Shown piece after piece: positions 25,081 to 36,469 of a stretch of 64,000 nt of DNA (position 1 is the first letter of the stretch; each line of letters starts with the position of its first letter). The stretch is taken from positions 14,758,501 through 14,822,500 of the forward strand of contig OY987269.1 in assembly GCA_963920665.1 (NCBI GenBank), written 5' to 3'. Origin of the DNA: Straminergon stramineum (lineage: Eukaryota; Streptophyta; Bryopsida; Hypnales; Calliergonaceae). Below the pieces are notes generated by a model. That model did not search any database. It had not been told where the DNA came from and worked only from the letters and a program-made list of their open reading frames with translations. Made by a program: the position numbers and the translations under genes.

Positions 25081-27500
25081 GGGGTGAAAAAAAATTAGAA
25101 TAAGCAAAAAGAATAGTATAAGTAAGCGATGTGTCTTACCAAAACTAAAACGCTATGAGCAAGTGACAAATAGGTGCATATAAAAATACCCTAAACCAAA
25201 TGCAAATGTCAAAGCATGTTTTTTCCTGAAATTCACGAGTCACTCAAAAATTGAGAAAACAATGAACTAACTATTCGGGAATTCAATATTCTATGCATTC
25301 ACGGTCATAGGTATATCCAAGATCATGGATACTTCATTGGATTTTTCCACTTCTTTTTTTCCCACTCACAAGCTCACAAGCTCACGCTCACAGGCTCGCA
25401 CACTAGCAACCCTGCTCCAAATACTCGTGAACACCCAAGAAAATACACTAAAGCAAAGGATCATCCTTGGAGCAACTATGGAATTTAGGCCATTTCTTTG
25501 TTTAGGTGAACATTCTTTCCTAGATATTTCTTTTCTCTTCAAGTATAAGGTCAAAAAATTGCTATGTAAACTTGAATTTTTGTTCACACTTAGATTTCTA
25601 TAGTTCAAGAATCCTACAAAAAATCCTTAGATAAAGGTCAAAATTTCATCTTGAATGTAATTTTGAATCAATGATTCTCTTAAGAATATTTATTGATTTT
25701 ATATAATCATTGTTATAATTGTTGCAACTCTAACTATATGGATGTTTTTTTGATGTTTTTAAACATATATATTTAGTATTCAAACATTGTTATTCAATTA
25801 TCAATGAAGCACTATTTCATATCAAAAATTTGAAAACCATTAGATCTTAAGTATTGTGTTATTCTTTAGGACTTCATAACCACTAGATGTTTTTCAACTA
25901 CATTAGAGGGGTTTTTTAGGTTGGTTTCCCATACTGAAAACCAAACATTGCTGGCCAGAATTTAAAATTATATAAAATTCTTTCTAAAAAGAAAATGAAA
26001 AAAATTCAAAAGAAAATTTGAAATTTTTTTATTATTATTATCTAACGTGGTAGTCGCTCTACCACGTTAGCCTATTACTATAGCCAAGTTCCCATAGGAT
26101 GAGAACTAGGGGGAACTAGTAGCCCTATAGACTAGTTGAATTTCATCTAGTACATTGTATGCTAAGAAGATAAAGTATGTAATAATTTTCTAAGTAGAAA
26201 AACAAAGAAAGTGCACATGAAACTAAATTAAATAGGCACTTTTCTATCTTTTAAGGTCTACAATTGGCCATATTCTCTAAAATTCAAATTCTTATTTTTT
26301 TAAAGATTACTCAATAATATTGAGCAAGTGTGATTTATTTTTTTAAATCCATGTGTTTCCAATTAATAAATTTAGAAAATAATTGAAATATTTGAAACAA
26401 TCATATACACCTTCTTTATGGATTTTCAATAACATAAAATACCTCCAAATTGTTGTGTTATATTTTCATTTATATTTAAATAAACATTTAGGCTTGCAAT
26501 GTATGATAGAGAATAGATTATGTGTTTTTTGCCTAGTAGTAGGAGCCATGCTACAACTCTTAATTAGATGACTCTAATTATTTTTACCTTAGCTACTATT
26601 GATACCTCCTTTAGGAAATAGAGTTTATCATATGGACTTCATTATAGTTTTTTTCAATGCTACTTGATTTTTAATTATTGAATGTAATGTATTTCAAGAG
26701 GAGTGCTTTCAAATATTAATGGAGCATTCCATGTTGTTTGGGAAATCATTCTTGAGGATATATTTACTATTTTGCCAAAAATCAAACCCTTGTAGGCCAA
26801 GATATATGCCTTAGGGATATATTCCTCCTTACACAAAAGATGAAAATGATAAATTGGGCTACAAAATCTTCCAAAGTATTGTTCTTTGGAGATGACTTTT
26901 TGTGCATTTGGATCAATCAATGAATTATCATCCAAATTTAGCATATTTCATCCATATCTATACATATGCTTTATGATTGAAGTAAAGACTACTCTTTGCA
27001 TTGCCTTCTTCCAAATGAAATAAAAAAACTCGGCCCTCCATCACATTGTAGAGTTATTTCAATGAAACATTGGTTTTTATCATTTGAGTTTTAATTTTCA
27101 AATTCTAATTAGATATAGATGGAAAGTAAGAGACAAAGTATTGATGAAGTAAATGCATAAGGTAGAGACACCCATTCTCAACACAATATCCTAAATTCAT
27201 CTTGAAAATAGTATATAGATATAAGAAGTTCACGATGCAATGCTTACTTACATGAATGAATGCAAAAAATAGTTTGGGGTACACCATGTATTTGAACTAC
27301 ACAAGTTCATAGCATATTCATATATTTTCAGAAAATGATCTATTTTTTCTTTGAAAATTCACAATTTTCAATTCCTAGAGTGTTAAAAAAAATAATTTCA
27401 CATGTTGATTCCACCTCAAAGTATCTATGTAGAATTGCTCAACTGAGTATTGGGAATAGGTGCCTCTACGTTCCATAGTACACAAAGACATTCATCCCTC
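25081..27500. other. Gene-free AT-rich spacer
   Basis: No gene found. Part (25890-26110) is a diverged partner of the repeat at 8150-8460 and contains the perfect hairpin listed separately. The remainder has only short chance ORFs. Confidence 0.4.
26042..26070. repeat. Perfect 12-bp inverted repeat with 5-base loop
   Basis: ctaacgtggtag at 26042-26053 and ctaccacgttag at 26059-26070 are exact inverse complements separated by tcgct. No poly-T run follows, so it is not a typical terminator. It sits inside a dispersed non-coding repeat and may be its structural end. Confidence 0.8.
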
Positions 27501-28473
27501 CCTCCTTGCATCTATAAAGTAAATGAACTCATCCATTAGTTAACATTTGTTCCTCTCCATCCCACCCTCTATGAACATCCACTCCTCTCTCCCTTCATCC
27601 ACATTCATTCCTCGATCTCGCATTCATCCATCCATCCATGACGAAGCCGGCGTTGCAGGCCAGCAGCAGTGTGTCTGTAACTTAGCGATCTCTCTCGATC
27701 GCGCGCGCCCCCCACCCACCGAGCCCCCCACCTTGCAATTCTCACTTCTCTCTGTCAACCCTTTCAAATCCAATCCCTCCCCCCCCCGGCGTCTCGATCT
27801 TCCCGTGCCAGTCGTGCACCTCCGACTGACCTCGGGAATCGCTCCACTCCAGCATTCGTCAAGTGCGATTCGGTGGTCAACAAATAGCTCCCTTTAAGTT
27901 ACCTTACCTTCCTACCGGCACCACCCACCAGTTCAACTGAACACCCCCAATTTCTTTCTTTTCTTAATTGGACACAAATTGATAGGAAATCATTTCATTG
28001 CAAGGAGTAAAAATACATCAACCGACAGCCCAGAACGGGCCTGACTGATGGGAACAAGAGACCAAGCGACACCCCCAATTTCCAATGAACCCCATAGGCC
28101 CATACCCGCATGCACAGTTCCACAACCACACTCACACGGTCACACCAACTCTCTTACTGGGCCTACAGGTCCTGTACGTCAGCTGGTTTCACCACAAGTT
28201 GTGCACATCCCTTTCCATTCCATGGTGGTGGTGGTGGTCGTCGTCGATACCCTCAGTTTCTCCACCGTGTAACAACATCTCGTCAGCAGGCCAAGAACCA
28301 CATCGCCTGGATTGCCACAGGCAGAGAGGAGAGGAGAGGAGGGGGAGAGGGGTGGGGGGTAATCGATCGAAGCGGCGAGAAGAAGTGTGAGACCGGATCC
28401 AATCGAATCGGATTTTAACTATCGGATTGAGTCGAGTCGATCGAGTTAGGGATATATTGGACCCGATCGAGCG
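27501..28473 (+). promoter_or_regulatory. C/T- and GA-rich upstream region and leader of the HicB-like gene
   Basis: Composition rises sharply from about 27.5 kb. There are pyrimidine-rich stretches at 27540-27800, a CpG-dense patch near 27700-27720, and a GAGGAGAGGAG-type purine tract at 28326-28356 shortly before the ATG at 28474. Such GA/CT tracts are common in plant core promoters and 5' UTRs. The transcription start was not located. ORFs over this region show no protein features. Confidence 0.4.
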
Positions 28474-28911
28474 ATGGGGTTGGAATTCGAACCCTATTGG
28501 GCGTGGGAAGAGGAGGAAGCGCAAGCGAGGATGAATGTGCACAAGCAACAGCAGCAGCAATGCAATAGCGAGGTGGAGAAGCAGCCGACGATTGATGAGG
28601 AGGCGATTGAAGAGGAGGAGGAGGCGAGAGGTTCTCCGGAAGAAGAGTTGTTGGGGTGCTTGGCGGCGATGAACGAGGAGCACCGGGAGTACGCGGTGCT
28701 GGTGGCGGAGGAGGAGGACGACGACGAGAATGAGGACCAACAGAGCTTCTTCTCCATCGTGTTGGATTACCCGCAGTTTCTAGGGCAAGGGGAGACGAAA
28801 GAAAGCGCACTGCGGCACGCCAGTCGACTGCTGCATTATGCGTTCGGGACGATGTTGGTGAAGGGTGAAGTGGTGCCGATGCCCAGCGATGGCGATCAAG
28901 TGGAGGTATGA
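28474..28911 (+). CDS. Protein with HicB-antitoxin-like (UPF0150-type) domain
   Basis: A single open frame of 145 codons starting MGLEFEPYW. Residues 1-90 are very acidic and Gln/Glu-rich (low complexity, likely disordered). Residues about 90-140 match the small HicB-like fold: an FFSIVLDYPQFLGQGETKES start, then an Ala/Leu-rich helix, then a VKGEVVPMPSD end. This corresponds to the family pattern of beta strand, Asp-(aromatic/Leu)-Pro-x-x-x-Gly, G-T-x-x-E-A-L, helix, and Gly-Glu-x-x-Pro-x-Pro-Ser. In bacteria HicB neutralises the HicA RNase; no HicA-like frame is visible here, so a toxin-antitoxin role is not supported. No DNA-binding tail or transit peptide is seen. The frame ends at TGA 28909-28911. 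A possible donor (GAG|GTATGA) lies at 28908; splicing to the nearest downstream CAG would also reach a stop at once. Confidence 0.6.
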   Translation: MGLEFEPYWAWEEEEAQARMNVHKQQQQQCNSEVEKQPTIDEEAIEEEEEARGSPEEELLGCLAAMNEEHREYAVLVAEEEDDDENEDQQSFFSIVLDYPQFLGQGETKESALRHASRLLHYAFGTMLVKGEVVPMPSDGDQVEV

Positions 28912-29658
28912 CCGCAATTGCTTCTCATTTTGATTTATTAGGGTTTTGTTGCTTTGGGGAGGAAGGGGCGCATTGACGCTACCGATAGAATATTAGGTCA
29001 GAGGAGCTTGGGCAGTACCGACTTTTGTATGCTGGAGTGATTTAAACAGGGTTTTCGAAATGTATTGCTCGGGAACACTAGCTTTGACAGCTTGTGTGCG
29101 AAGGTCTCGCATGTCTTAAAAACAGAAATCGCAGGATTGATAGCTAAAGACGCAATAGCAAAGACGTAATGTCAAACACTGGAGCTTGGCATTATGAGTG
29201 TGAATGCTTCACGTGTATTGAACCCTAAACATAAGAGTGGTAAAAGCTTTGGACAAAATCATTACTCATCACTTATGGTCTTGGGTTCATTCCAATTCCA
29301 TGTTACTCTCATGAACAAGATTCTTAGGATTGCACTCGAGGAGGGTAATTGCTAGAGGATATTATGATATCTGTGGAAATGCTGTGAATGAGAGTTCCTA
29401 ATAATTTATATTGGAATCTCTTCCTTGGGCACTAATAGAGAGCCAGGATTGCAAAGTTGAAATCATAGAAATTTAGGGATTAGGTGAGACCCACCTCAAG
29501 TTGCCATGTGGTGAAGCATAGCACAAGAAGTGATTTTTTTTTGATGTCATGTTTGCTTCTTTTTATTAGCTGGCATTTTTCGTTACTTGTTAGAACGATT
29601 CTCCACTTTCAGATTAAGTGACGACTGTTTAATCTGAGTGAATTTCTGTTCTCGTGGT
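28912..29658. other. Spacer between the HicB-like and membrane-protein genes
   Basis: AT-rich non-coding sequence; either intergenic promoter DNA or an intron of a longer transcript. A good 3' splice site (ctccactttcag) lies near 29612. No conserved ORF. Confidence 0.4.
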
Positions 29659-30347
29659 ATGAGGACGGCATATGGGTTTAGCGTAGTATGGATCATTTTG
29701 CTACTCCTGATAGCATACATGAGGGACTGGCAGGCAAAGAAGGCGGCAATGGAAAGAGACTGGCAACTGGTGAAATTGGAAAACTTCTCCATGGAGCTTG
29801 TGCCTCTCCAGTTTCAGTCTGGCATAGATTACACAGCGCGTCCGCCTAAAAGTGGTATGCAATAATTACTAGAACTCTGCAGTGGTCAAGGAAAATATTG
29901 AATTCCCAATCACATACGTTGTTATCATTTCCATCTATTTTGCCTCCTTTTTCATTTCAGTCAAATTTGACATCACCTGCGTTTAAAAGGTATGTAAACT
30001 TAAAAGCATTCAAAGTAAGCATTTAAAAGCATTCAAGTAAGCACGTTTCCTGTGATTAGATTCCCTCAACTTTTGTTCGATCTTGTTGAAAATTGAAGGT
30101 GGTTTCAAAGTATCTTAACATGTATCTCTTGGACACCAAATGAATGAACTATTATAATTTTTATGTGCAGATTATAGATGAACCCTAAGCTCTTATGTTT
30201 TCATGTTTTTGTCAATAAAATTTTGGGGGTGTTGCTAAGATAAACGTCATGACATGCTGTTCTGTGACATTTGCAGATGGCGAGTATGAGAGCGATCATG
30301 ACGATGAAGAGTTATTTGAGCTTGAGAGTAGAATGAGCACACCTTAG
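29659..30347 (+). CDS. Small single-pass membrane protein, two exons, unrecognised
   Basis: Exons 29659-29854 and 30277-30347 join in frame across a GT-AG intron to give 88 residues. The ATG at 29659 is preceded by an in-frame stop at 29635, and no splice acceptor lies between them, so this is the natural start. Residues 6-20 (GFSVVWIILLLLIAY) form one strong membrane helix. A Lys/Arg/Asp-rich amphipathic stretch follows (MRDWQAKKAAMERDWQLVK), and the tail is very acidic (ESDHDDEELFELES) and ends at TAG 30345-30347. The shape suits a small organelle or ER membrane subunit with an exposed acidic tail, but I do not recognise the family. It could share a transcript with the HicB-like frame upstream, though no splice joins the two frames. 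Confidence 0.6.
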
Positions 30348-30948
30348 GGAAGGAAAATTTAATGTTGAGAGGGATCAGTAAGCAGGCGTGGCTAAGAGTG
30401 TATCTAACTTTTGGAATCATGAGGATCTACGTAGATAGGTCTAATTTTTGTGTCCCCGAGTGGGCAAGACTTTCAGTGACTGTACAGTACAGCAATTCTG
30501 AAGGATACACATTTAGTGTTCACAGCTCAATTTTTGTTTGAAACCTGCTGGAAGATCCTTAAGAAATGATGGAAGGTGTCCTGTGATGGACCCATCTGCT
30601 TATACCTGGACAGTTTTTTTGGCGTTAGTATCATTCCTTGCTTTCTTTAGGTGAAGCTGCCAGTACACTTTCGAATGCGGGGAAATATCCCTGAGGATCC
30701 GCCTTGGTTAACTTTGACTGTCAATTTTAAAATATCCATGTGGGGGATTTGATTCCCCTTAAAAGGTCTCATAGGTTTGGTGGTCCAATATTGGACACAA
30801 CATACAAGACGATGGGGGTGTTTTGTATATTTGACATGGAAGTCCATATATGGAGGTATATATTACTCACAACATAAGTTTGTCAACTTGTAGAGTTGGA
30901 TCCAATGACACATGGTACTTCCAATTTGGATCAGTATTGCACCTCTTG
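30348..30948. other. 3' flank and spacer
   Basis: Probable 3' UTR of the small membrane-protein gene followed by AT-rich DNA. No further gene seen. Confidence 0.4.
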
Positions 30949-31124
30949 CATGTATGAGAATCTTGAAATTTGACATGTATTTTACTTTTATGCATGTATG
31001 AGAATCTTGAAATTTGACATGTATTTTACTTTTATGCATGTATGAGAATCTTGAAATTTGACAGATATTTTACTTTTATGTGTGTATGAGACTCTTGAAA
31101 TTTGATATGTATTCTACTTTTATG
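30949..31124. repeat. 44-bp tandem repeat, four copies
   Basis: Units begin at 30949, 30993, 31037 and 31081 with (c/t)atgtatgagaatcttgaaa. The first two are identical, the third has small changes and the fourth more, showing a gradient of divergence. Confidence 0.92.
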
Positions 31125-31772
31125 GTATTATATTTCAGCACAATAAACTTCAAATGAAAGTTGCAAGTTGTTGAGTTATCATTCCAATGGTGATGTCTTA
31201 CCATATTGTAAATCATACTTTGTACATCATATTCTAGGTATCTATATGGTACTATATTCATGGTTTTTTGTTGGCCTATGAAGGTTCACCTAGAAAAATG
31301 AAGCCTAATAAGTTTTGACTCTAATATATGTAAATTTTTGGAAAACATCTGAAAATTCAATAAATTATTACAATTGTAAGTTCCATGGATTATAATATAT
31401 TGGGGCTTTGGGTGAGGGGAGGTGATGGGGTTGTAAATGATTTTGTTGATTAAAATGATTATGTATTGTTTCTCATTTTAACCTTTAATTTGGTAAAATT
31501 CCAGTTTATTAAAAAATACATATTATAATTAATTTATGTAACTTTATTTACACATTATGCTTTGAAAAAAAAATTTAATCACAAAAAACTTGACATTGAA
31601 AATCAACATCTTTAGAATTACAAATTTTTATAAATAAGAGTATCAAGATTTAATTAATCAATTATAAAAAGTCTAAATTTACATTGTTAGTAGTAATCAA
31701 GACCACACCAAGAGGTATAAATCTTCAAGGCCTAGACAATTTCCTTGCTTATTCACTTGTTGAAAAGCTAAT

Positions 31773-31774
<2 letters not shown>

Positions 31775-31837
<63 letters not shown>
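31775..31837. repeat. (AT)n microsatellite
   Basis: An uninterrupted run of about 31 AT dinucleotides, expected to be length-variable between individuals. Confidence 0.97.
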
Positions 31838-31839
<2 letters not shown>

Positions 31840-34131
31840 AAGTTTATTAAAAAATATTGATTGTACATTCAAGCTTGCCATTTCATATGAAGAATATAAC
31901 TTGAATTGCATTTGGTAATATTTCTTGGAATGTAATAATGTAAAGGTTAAAACTGTAACCTCTATAATAGGTGAAAGGTCAAGTAATGGCCCTTGGGCCT
32001 TAACGGGTTAAAAAAGGTATGGACATAATGCTAAGTCACTTGCTTGAATCTTGAAAATCAAAATGTGTACATTTCAATTAGTAAAAGGGCTCAAACTTAG
32101 TATAAAGGTTGTTAGTTTGTCCTTCCAACATCTCAAAAAGTTGTATGAATAAACATTAAATTTTCAAAATATTGATTATAGATAACCAAATTTTCTCCAA
32201 AGCTCTCATGTTTATAAGGTATACATTTTAGGCAAGAATCCACATAAGTTGGTTCTACAACCGAGTTGTAAATATGTATCAAGTAGATACACCTAAAACT
32301 GCTACTTTTTCTTTAGTGGATAATTTGTATTATTAGACTGAAATTTTTTATATTTTCTCATTGGTAAATGATAGGAGATTTTATCCCCTAAAGTCCTAAA
32401 CAACATTTATTGGCAACATAGATATTTCGAGCACCTCACTATGAATAAAATTTTCATTTTTCTTTCTTTAAAATTCTCACACAATATATGACCAAGGAGT
32501 AGCTTTAAAGCGCAATAATTTTCATGACTTTTGACTACATAATTAAAAAGTTATTGCATGGTATGTCATTTTCATTGCTTAGTAGGCAACCCAAAAATTT
32601 CATAAAAAATCATTTTTTTAATAAATAAGAATTTGAAATTGGTTTTCAAGATTGATACATACAAGGAAAGCTTTTAATCATTCCATTTTGATTAATGAGA
32701 TGAAAGGTATGAGAAGTTTTAGTGTGAAGGTAGTTATGTATTCTCTACTCTAAAATAAACTTTGAAGTCCTTTATTTAATTCAATTTTCAATATTTTTGG
32801 AAAAAAATAAAATCATAGGATATACTAGATTGTTTATTATAACATTAAAACAATTGGGATTGTCATTTTTCAATTCTACAAATAAGTTATTTGAGTTCCT
32901 TTTTAGTGAAAAGTATTATGAATTTTCTCTTTATGGTGTTATTGACTTTTCTACAGAAGACTAGGAGCTTGATCCATAGATTACCCTAACTTATAGTGTA
33001 TTTTGGCCATTTTTTGCTATTTACTCTTGATGTGAGTTTTAGCCACAAAAATAACACTTTTTGAATTTGAGTTCCCAACTCACAAAACAAAGCTTCTCAA
33101 CTTCCGTTTCTACACCAATTTGAAATTTTAAAAAATTCCCAAATTTCAATACTTTACAGCAATATGAACTGCTTTAGTTTTATAACCACATGGGTTTGTT
33201 GATTTTTCTAATTTTAGAGTGACAAAATAAATTTAATGGTTTACACACCATAACATTATACATCTATGGTGAAAAATTCAGATTCTTCCACATACATTAT
33301 GTATTCGATATGAATTTTCTTCGTCTCTTTCTTAAATAATTCACTGTAAATTCAAATTTTCTCCAAAAAACTTCCAATTTTTCACAAATTCTAGTGGACA
33401 TACAATTCCATCTCTGAAAAAATAAATATGAAACTTTTCATTCATATCTAGTTGCAAACAAAGAGTGCTGGATAATGAGGCTTGAAATCATGGGCCCCGT
33501 CCTTGGAGGGAGGGTTAAAATCAAATTAAATTAAAGGGCAGTGTGTTCATTTCAACTCAAGTGCCCCCAGCAATCACTTTGAGTGTAAGTTACTCAAGAA
33601 TTGTCCATTGTTGACTATTTTACATGACTATCCCTTGGCAACTTTTACAGTGAACTCTTGCATTTAATTTCCAGCTCTGTCAGTCAAAAGAGTTGGACCT
33701 ATCCTGATTCTCTCCAATGGCATCTCCTTATCAGAAATTTCCTACGTGAAGGTTGTTGGATTCCGTATATTTTAATGTAAAATTTTCAATCATTTTTTTT
33801 AAGTGCCACGTGTCATCTTTTGAATGGTGCGAGGCGATGTGACACCTGATAATCTGACGTGGAAATTCAATTCCAGCACAAAAGTGCCAAGCAGACCTTC
33901 AAATACGGTATGTTACCACAGGAATCCGCAAACTACATGGATTTGTGTCAAGGTGTGAACACCCCAACCTATCAAAATAAGCATAGTTGGAGGCACTTTT
34001 TTCAAGAAAAAAAAGAAAAAAGAAAACATTTTTGGAATAGGGGAAGCAACCCATTCCTCATCACTCCCCCATGATGGCAGCATAAGGTATAGTAATTCCA
34101 ATCAAGAGGTGATTTACATGATTAAAGTTAG
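31838..34131. other. Gene-free, AT-rich repeat region
   Basis: No coding sequence. The part from about 32600 to 32960 is a diverged copy of a family also seen at 36700-37000 and, inverted, at 51170-51400; the shared marker is aataaactttgaagtccttt at 32755. Confidence 0.55.
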
Positions 34132-34763
34132 CACATTATGATTGGCTATAACAATCTCAATATTAAAACCAACCCTTGTTGGATTTTGCAACCAGCCCTT
34201 GGTCGGAAATAGGAAGGTATGTATGACCAATATGGGGTGGAACAAAATCTTCAGATAAAAATTCCCCAAAATTTTGTTTCGAGAAATCCGAAAATTATGG
34301 AAATCTTATAGACTCTATTTCTGCACATGGGAAAATTTTCCACTGTTAAAAACTCCCTTGCAGATACATGTACTTGCTTAAGTGGTCAAAAATGGGTTGC
34401 CTCCCCTAGTTAGCAATTGAAATTCATGAATTTTCAAAAAGAAATTAGAGTTTTTTCGAGAAAACATGTAATTAAGGTAGCCAACCCATTTCCAACCACT
34501 TAAGCAATTATACATATTTGGAGCAAAGGTTTCTTGAATGCATAAAATTTCCCGTATGCAAAAATAGAGTTTAGAAGGATCACATATTTTTCCAAAATTT
34601 TATTACACAAAATGTAATTACTATGAATTTTTTTAGTGGAAGATTCTCTTCGACTTGTAATGGTGGTATAGAGCTTTCTATTTGTAACCATAGGCTATTG
34701 TAATTGCAAAATTGACCAAGGGCTAGTTGCAATATTGAGAGCCTTGCAACCAATCATGATGTG
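34132..34763. mobile_element. Foldback-type element, about 630 bp
   Basis: The two halves are diverged inverse complements over nearly the whole length. The tips pair (cacattatgatt at 34132 with aatcatgatgtg at 34752), as do agcccttggtc at 34194 with gaccaagggct at 34714, and the inner arms gcttaagtggtcaaaaatggg near 34377 with cccatttccaaccacttaagc near 34485. The unpaired centre is roughly 34410-34470. No ORF. A further fragment of the inner arm lies near 34838-34864. This is the layout of a foldback MITE. Confidence 0.75.
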
Positions 34764-35604
34764 ACACAATTACTCTAAGAACTACACCACAACTTCACAA
34801 AAAGAAAGTAGTCTACAATCCTACATATTGGAAAGGGAGGGATGATCAAAAATGGGTTGGCTACCTTACTATGAATTTCTAAAGTGGATGTTTGTGAGGC
34901 CACTAAAATTGTAACATAGCTTGGTTATAACACTAAAATCTTGAGAATGAGCAATCTAGTAATGGTAATTATGTATAAGGACGGTTTAATTACACTTTGA
35001 GGCGACACTTTCAATAGAAGTGTACTTGAATGTCTTTCAATAGGAGTGGATACAAGGGAGGGTTTGGGTGTATTCATATTAATAGTGAAAGTGAAAAACT
35101 AGAGTCACATATATAGAGTCACAACAAGATATTCATTTTCGTGGAAAATTAGTACATTGCAATAATATTTCAACCTATATCATTTTAAATGGTGTGATTT
35201 TGCTAAATTAGTGTTAATAGGACAAATTAGTGTACCTCTAAAGGAGAGTCTCGTGGACCAAGAATCTTGGTCAATGAATGATTCTCTTTGCCATGTCCTT
35301 GGTTAGGAGCCATAATTGAGAACCAATTTTCTCATCTATTAGTCATCTTTAATTATAGTATAAGGGAAAAAAGACTTTGCAAATTAATCATGCTATTTTA
35401 TGCGTATCTTCGGTGAGATCAACAAGAATAGTTTAAAAAAATAGTTGTGAAACTTATTTTCTGCAATTCAAATATGAGAATGTTCTTTAAAATTATATTT
35501 ATTTGTAATTAAACAATTGTTGCCTTGCCAAAAAATGAAAAAAAATTGTGGGATAAAATTGTAGTCACAACATACCGTACGTGTAGGTTAGTTTTGGCAT
35601 CTAG
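34764..35604. other. Spacer with dispersed repeat
   Basis: No gene. The stretch 35140-35390 resembles 59740-59930 (shared pieces include atatttcaacctata and attagtca-ct-c-aat), indicating another old dispersed family. Confidence 0.4.
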
Positions 35605-35963
35605 AGTAAACTTGCCATTTACTACACACATCCCCAAAACACAAAACAACCATTGCCATTTACCATACACCAAACCACACAATGCAACTACCAATTCAAT
35701 TGCCATGGGAACAAAATTTTGTATCATTGTCCAATGACTGTACACTGTGCAGTGAAGGATTGCAAGGAATTAACAAGATTTTAGTTTCATCACCTTTAGA
35801 TTGCAATAAAATTTGTAGGAAGAAATCTTTTTGCATTTTGTTTTTTGAAAGTGAATCTTAACTTGTCATTTAATGATCACACCAAATTTCAAAACATGCA
35901 AGTTTCTATATTTATATGGAGGAGGATTTAAACTTTGTCTATGTAGTGATTGACAAGTTTACT
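35605..35963. mobile_element. Non-autonomous element, copy 1, with AGTAAACTTG ends
   Basis: Ends agtaaacttg (35605) and caagtttact (to 35963) are perfect 10-bp inverted repeats. The interior matches the inverse complement of 55301 to about 55640 over nearly its full length; the shared core includes aaatttgtaggaagaaatc and tgcattttgttttttgaa. No coding capacity. The target duplication is not clear. Confidence 0.7.
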
Positions 35964-36469
35964 ATAATTGTCAAAATAATTTAATATTTGCAATTCGACA
36001 ATTTGGCAATGTAATTTGATTTTCTAGACTTTTGGCAAGTTGCCCTTACGAATTTTTAGACATTCCTCTGTGTACTGCCCTTCATAATTTTTCAATGTTC
36101 CTCTTTGTGCGCCCTAATGCTTCAGTGCTGTTTGCAGCGATGTTTAGGTGCCATTTTTGCTCTCTCCACTTTTCAAAGCCGCCCTTTTCTATTTATGCAT
36201 AAATGTGTTCTTCTTTCAAAATTTTCTCAAGATTAATTTTTAAATATTTTAAATTTGCAACAATGAAATTTTTTCAGATTTTTCAGAAAATACTATTCAA
36301 TTTTTTCATATTTTAGACATGACCCAATTTTCCCCTAATTATTTATGAAATTGACCTACATACCGGGTAGTTGTGAAATTTCAATTTTATTAAAGAATGT
36401 GAAAAAAAAACCAACCAACTTCTTGGAAAGATATAGTATAGTCATCCCAAAAAATACGGAAAATTAACC
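35964..36469. other. AT-rich spacer
   Basis: No feature recognised. Confidence 0.4.

Noticed and set aside
28189..28740. Minus-strand ORFs of 131-183 codons opposite the HicB-like gene
   Set aside because: Leu/Arg/Ser-rich shadows of the Glu-rich plus-strand frame.
28474..28911. A functional HicA/HicB toxin-antitoxin system
   Set aside because: Only the HicB-like fold is present; no adjacent small HicA-like frame, and the setting is a eukaryotic gene.
31741..31850. CRISPR-like or regulatory array
   Set aside because: It is a plain AT dinucleotide microsatellite.
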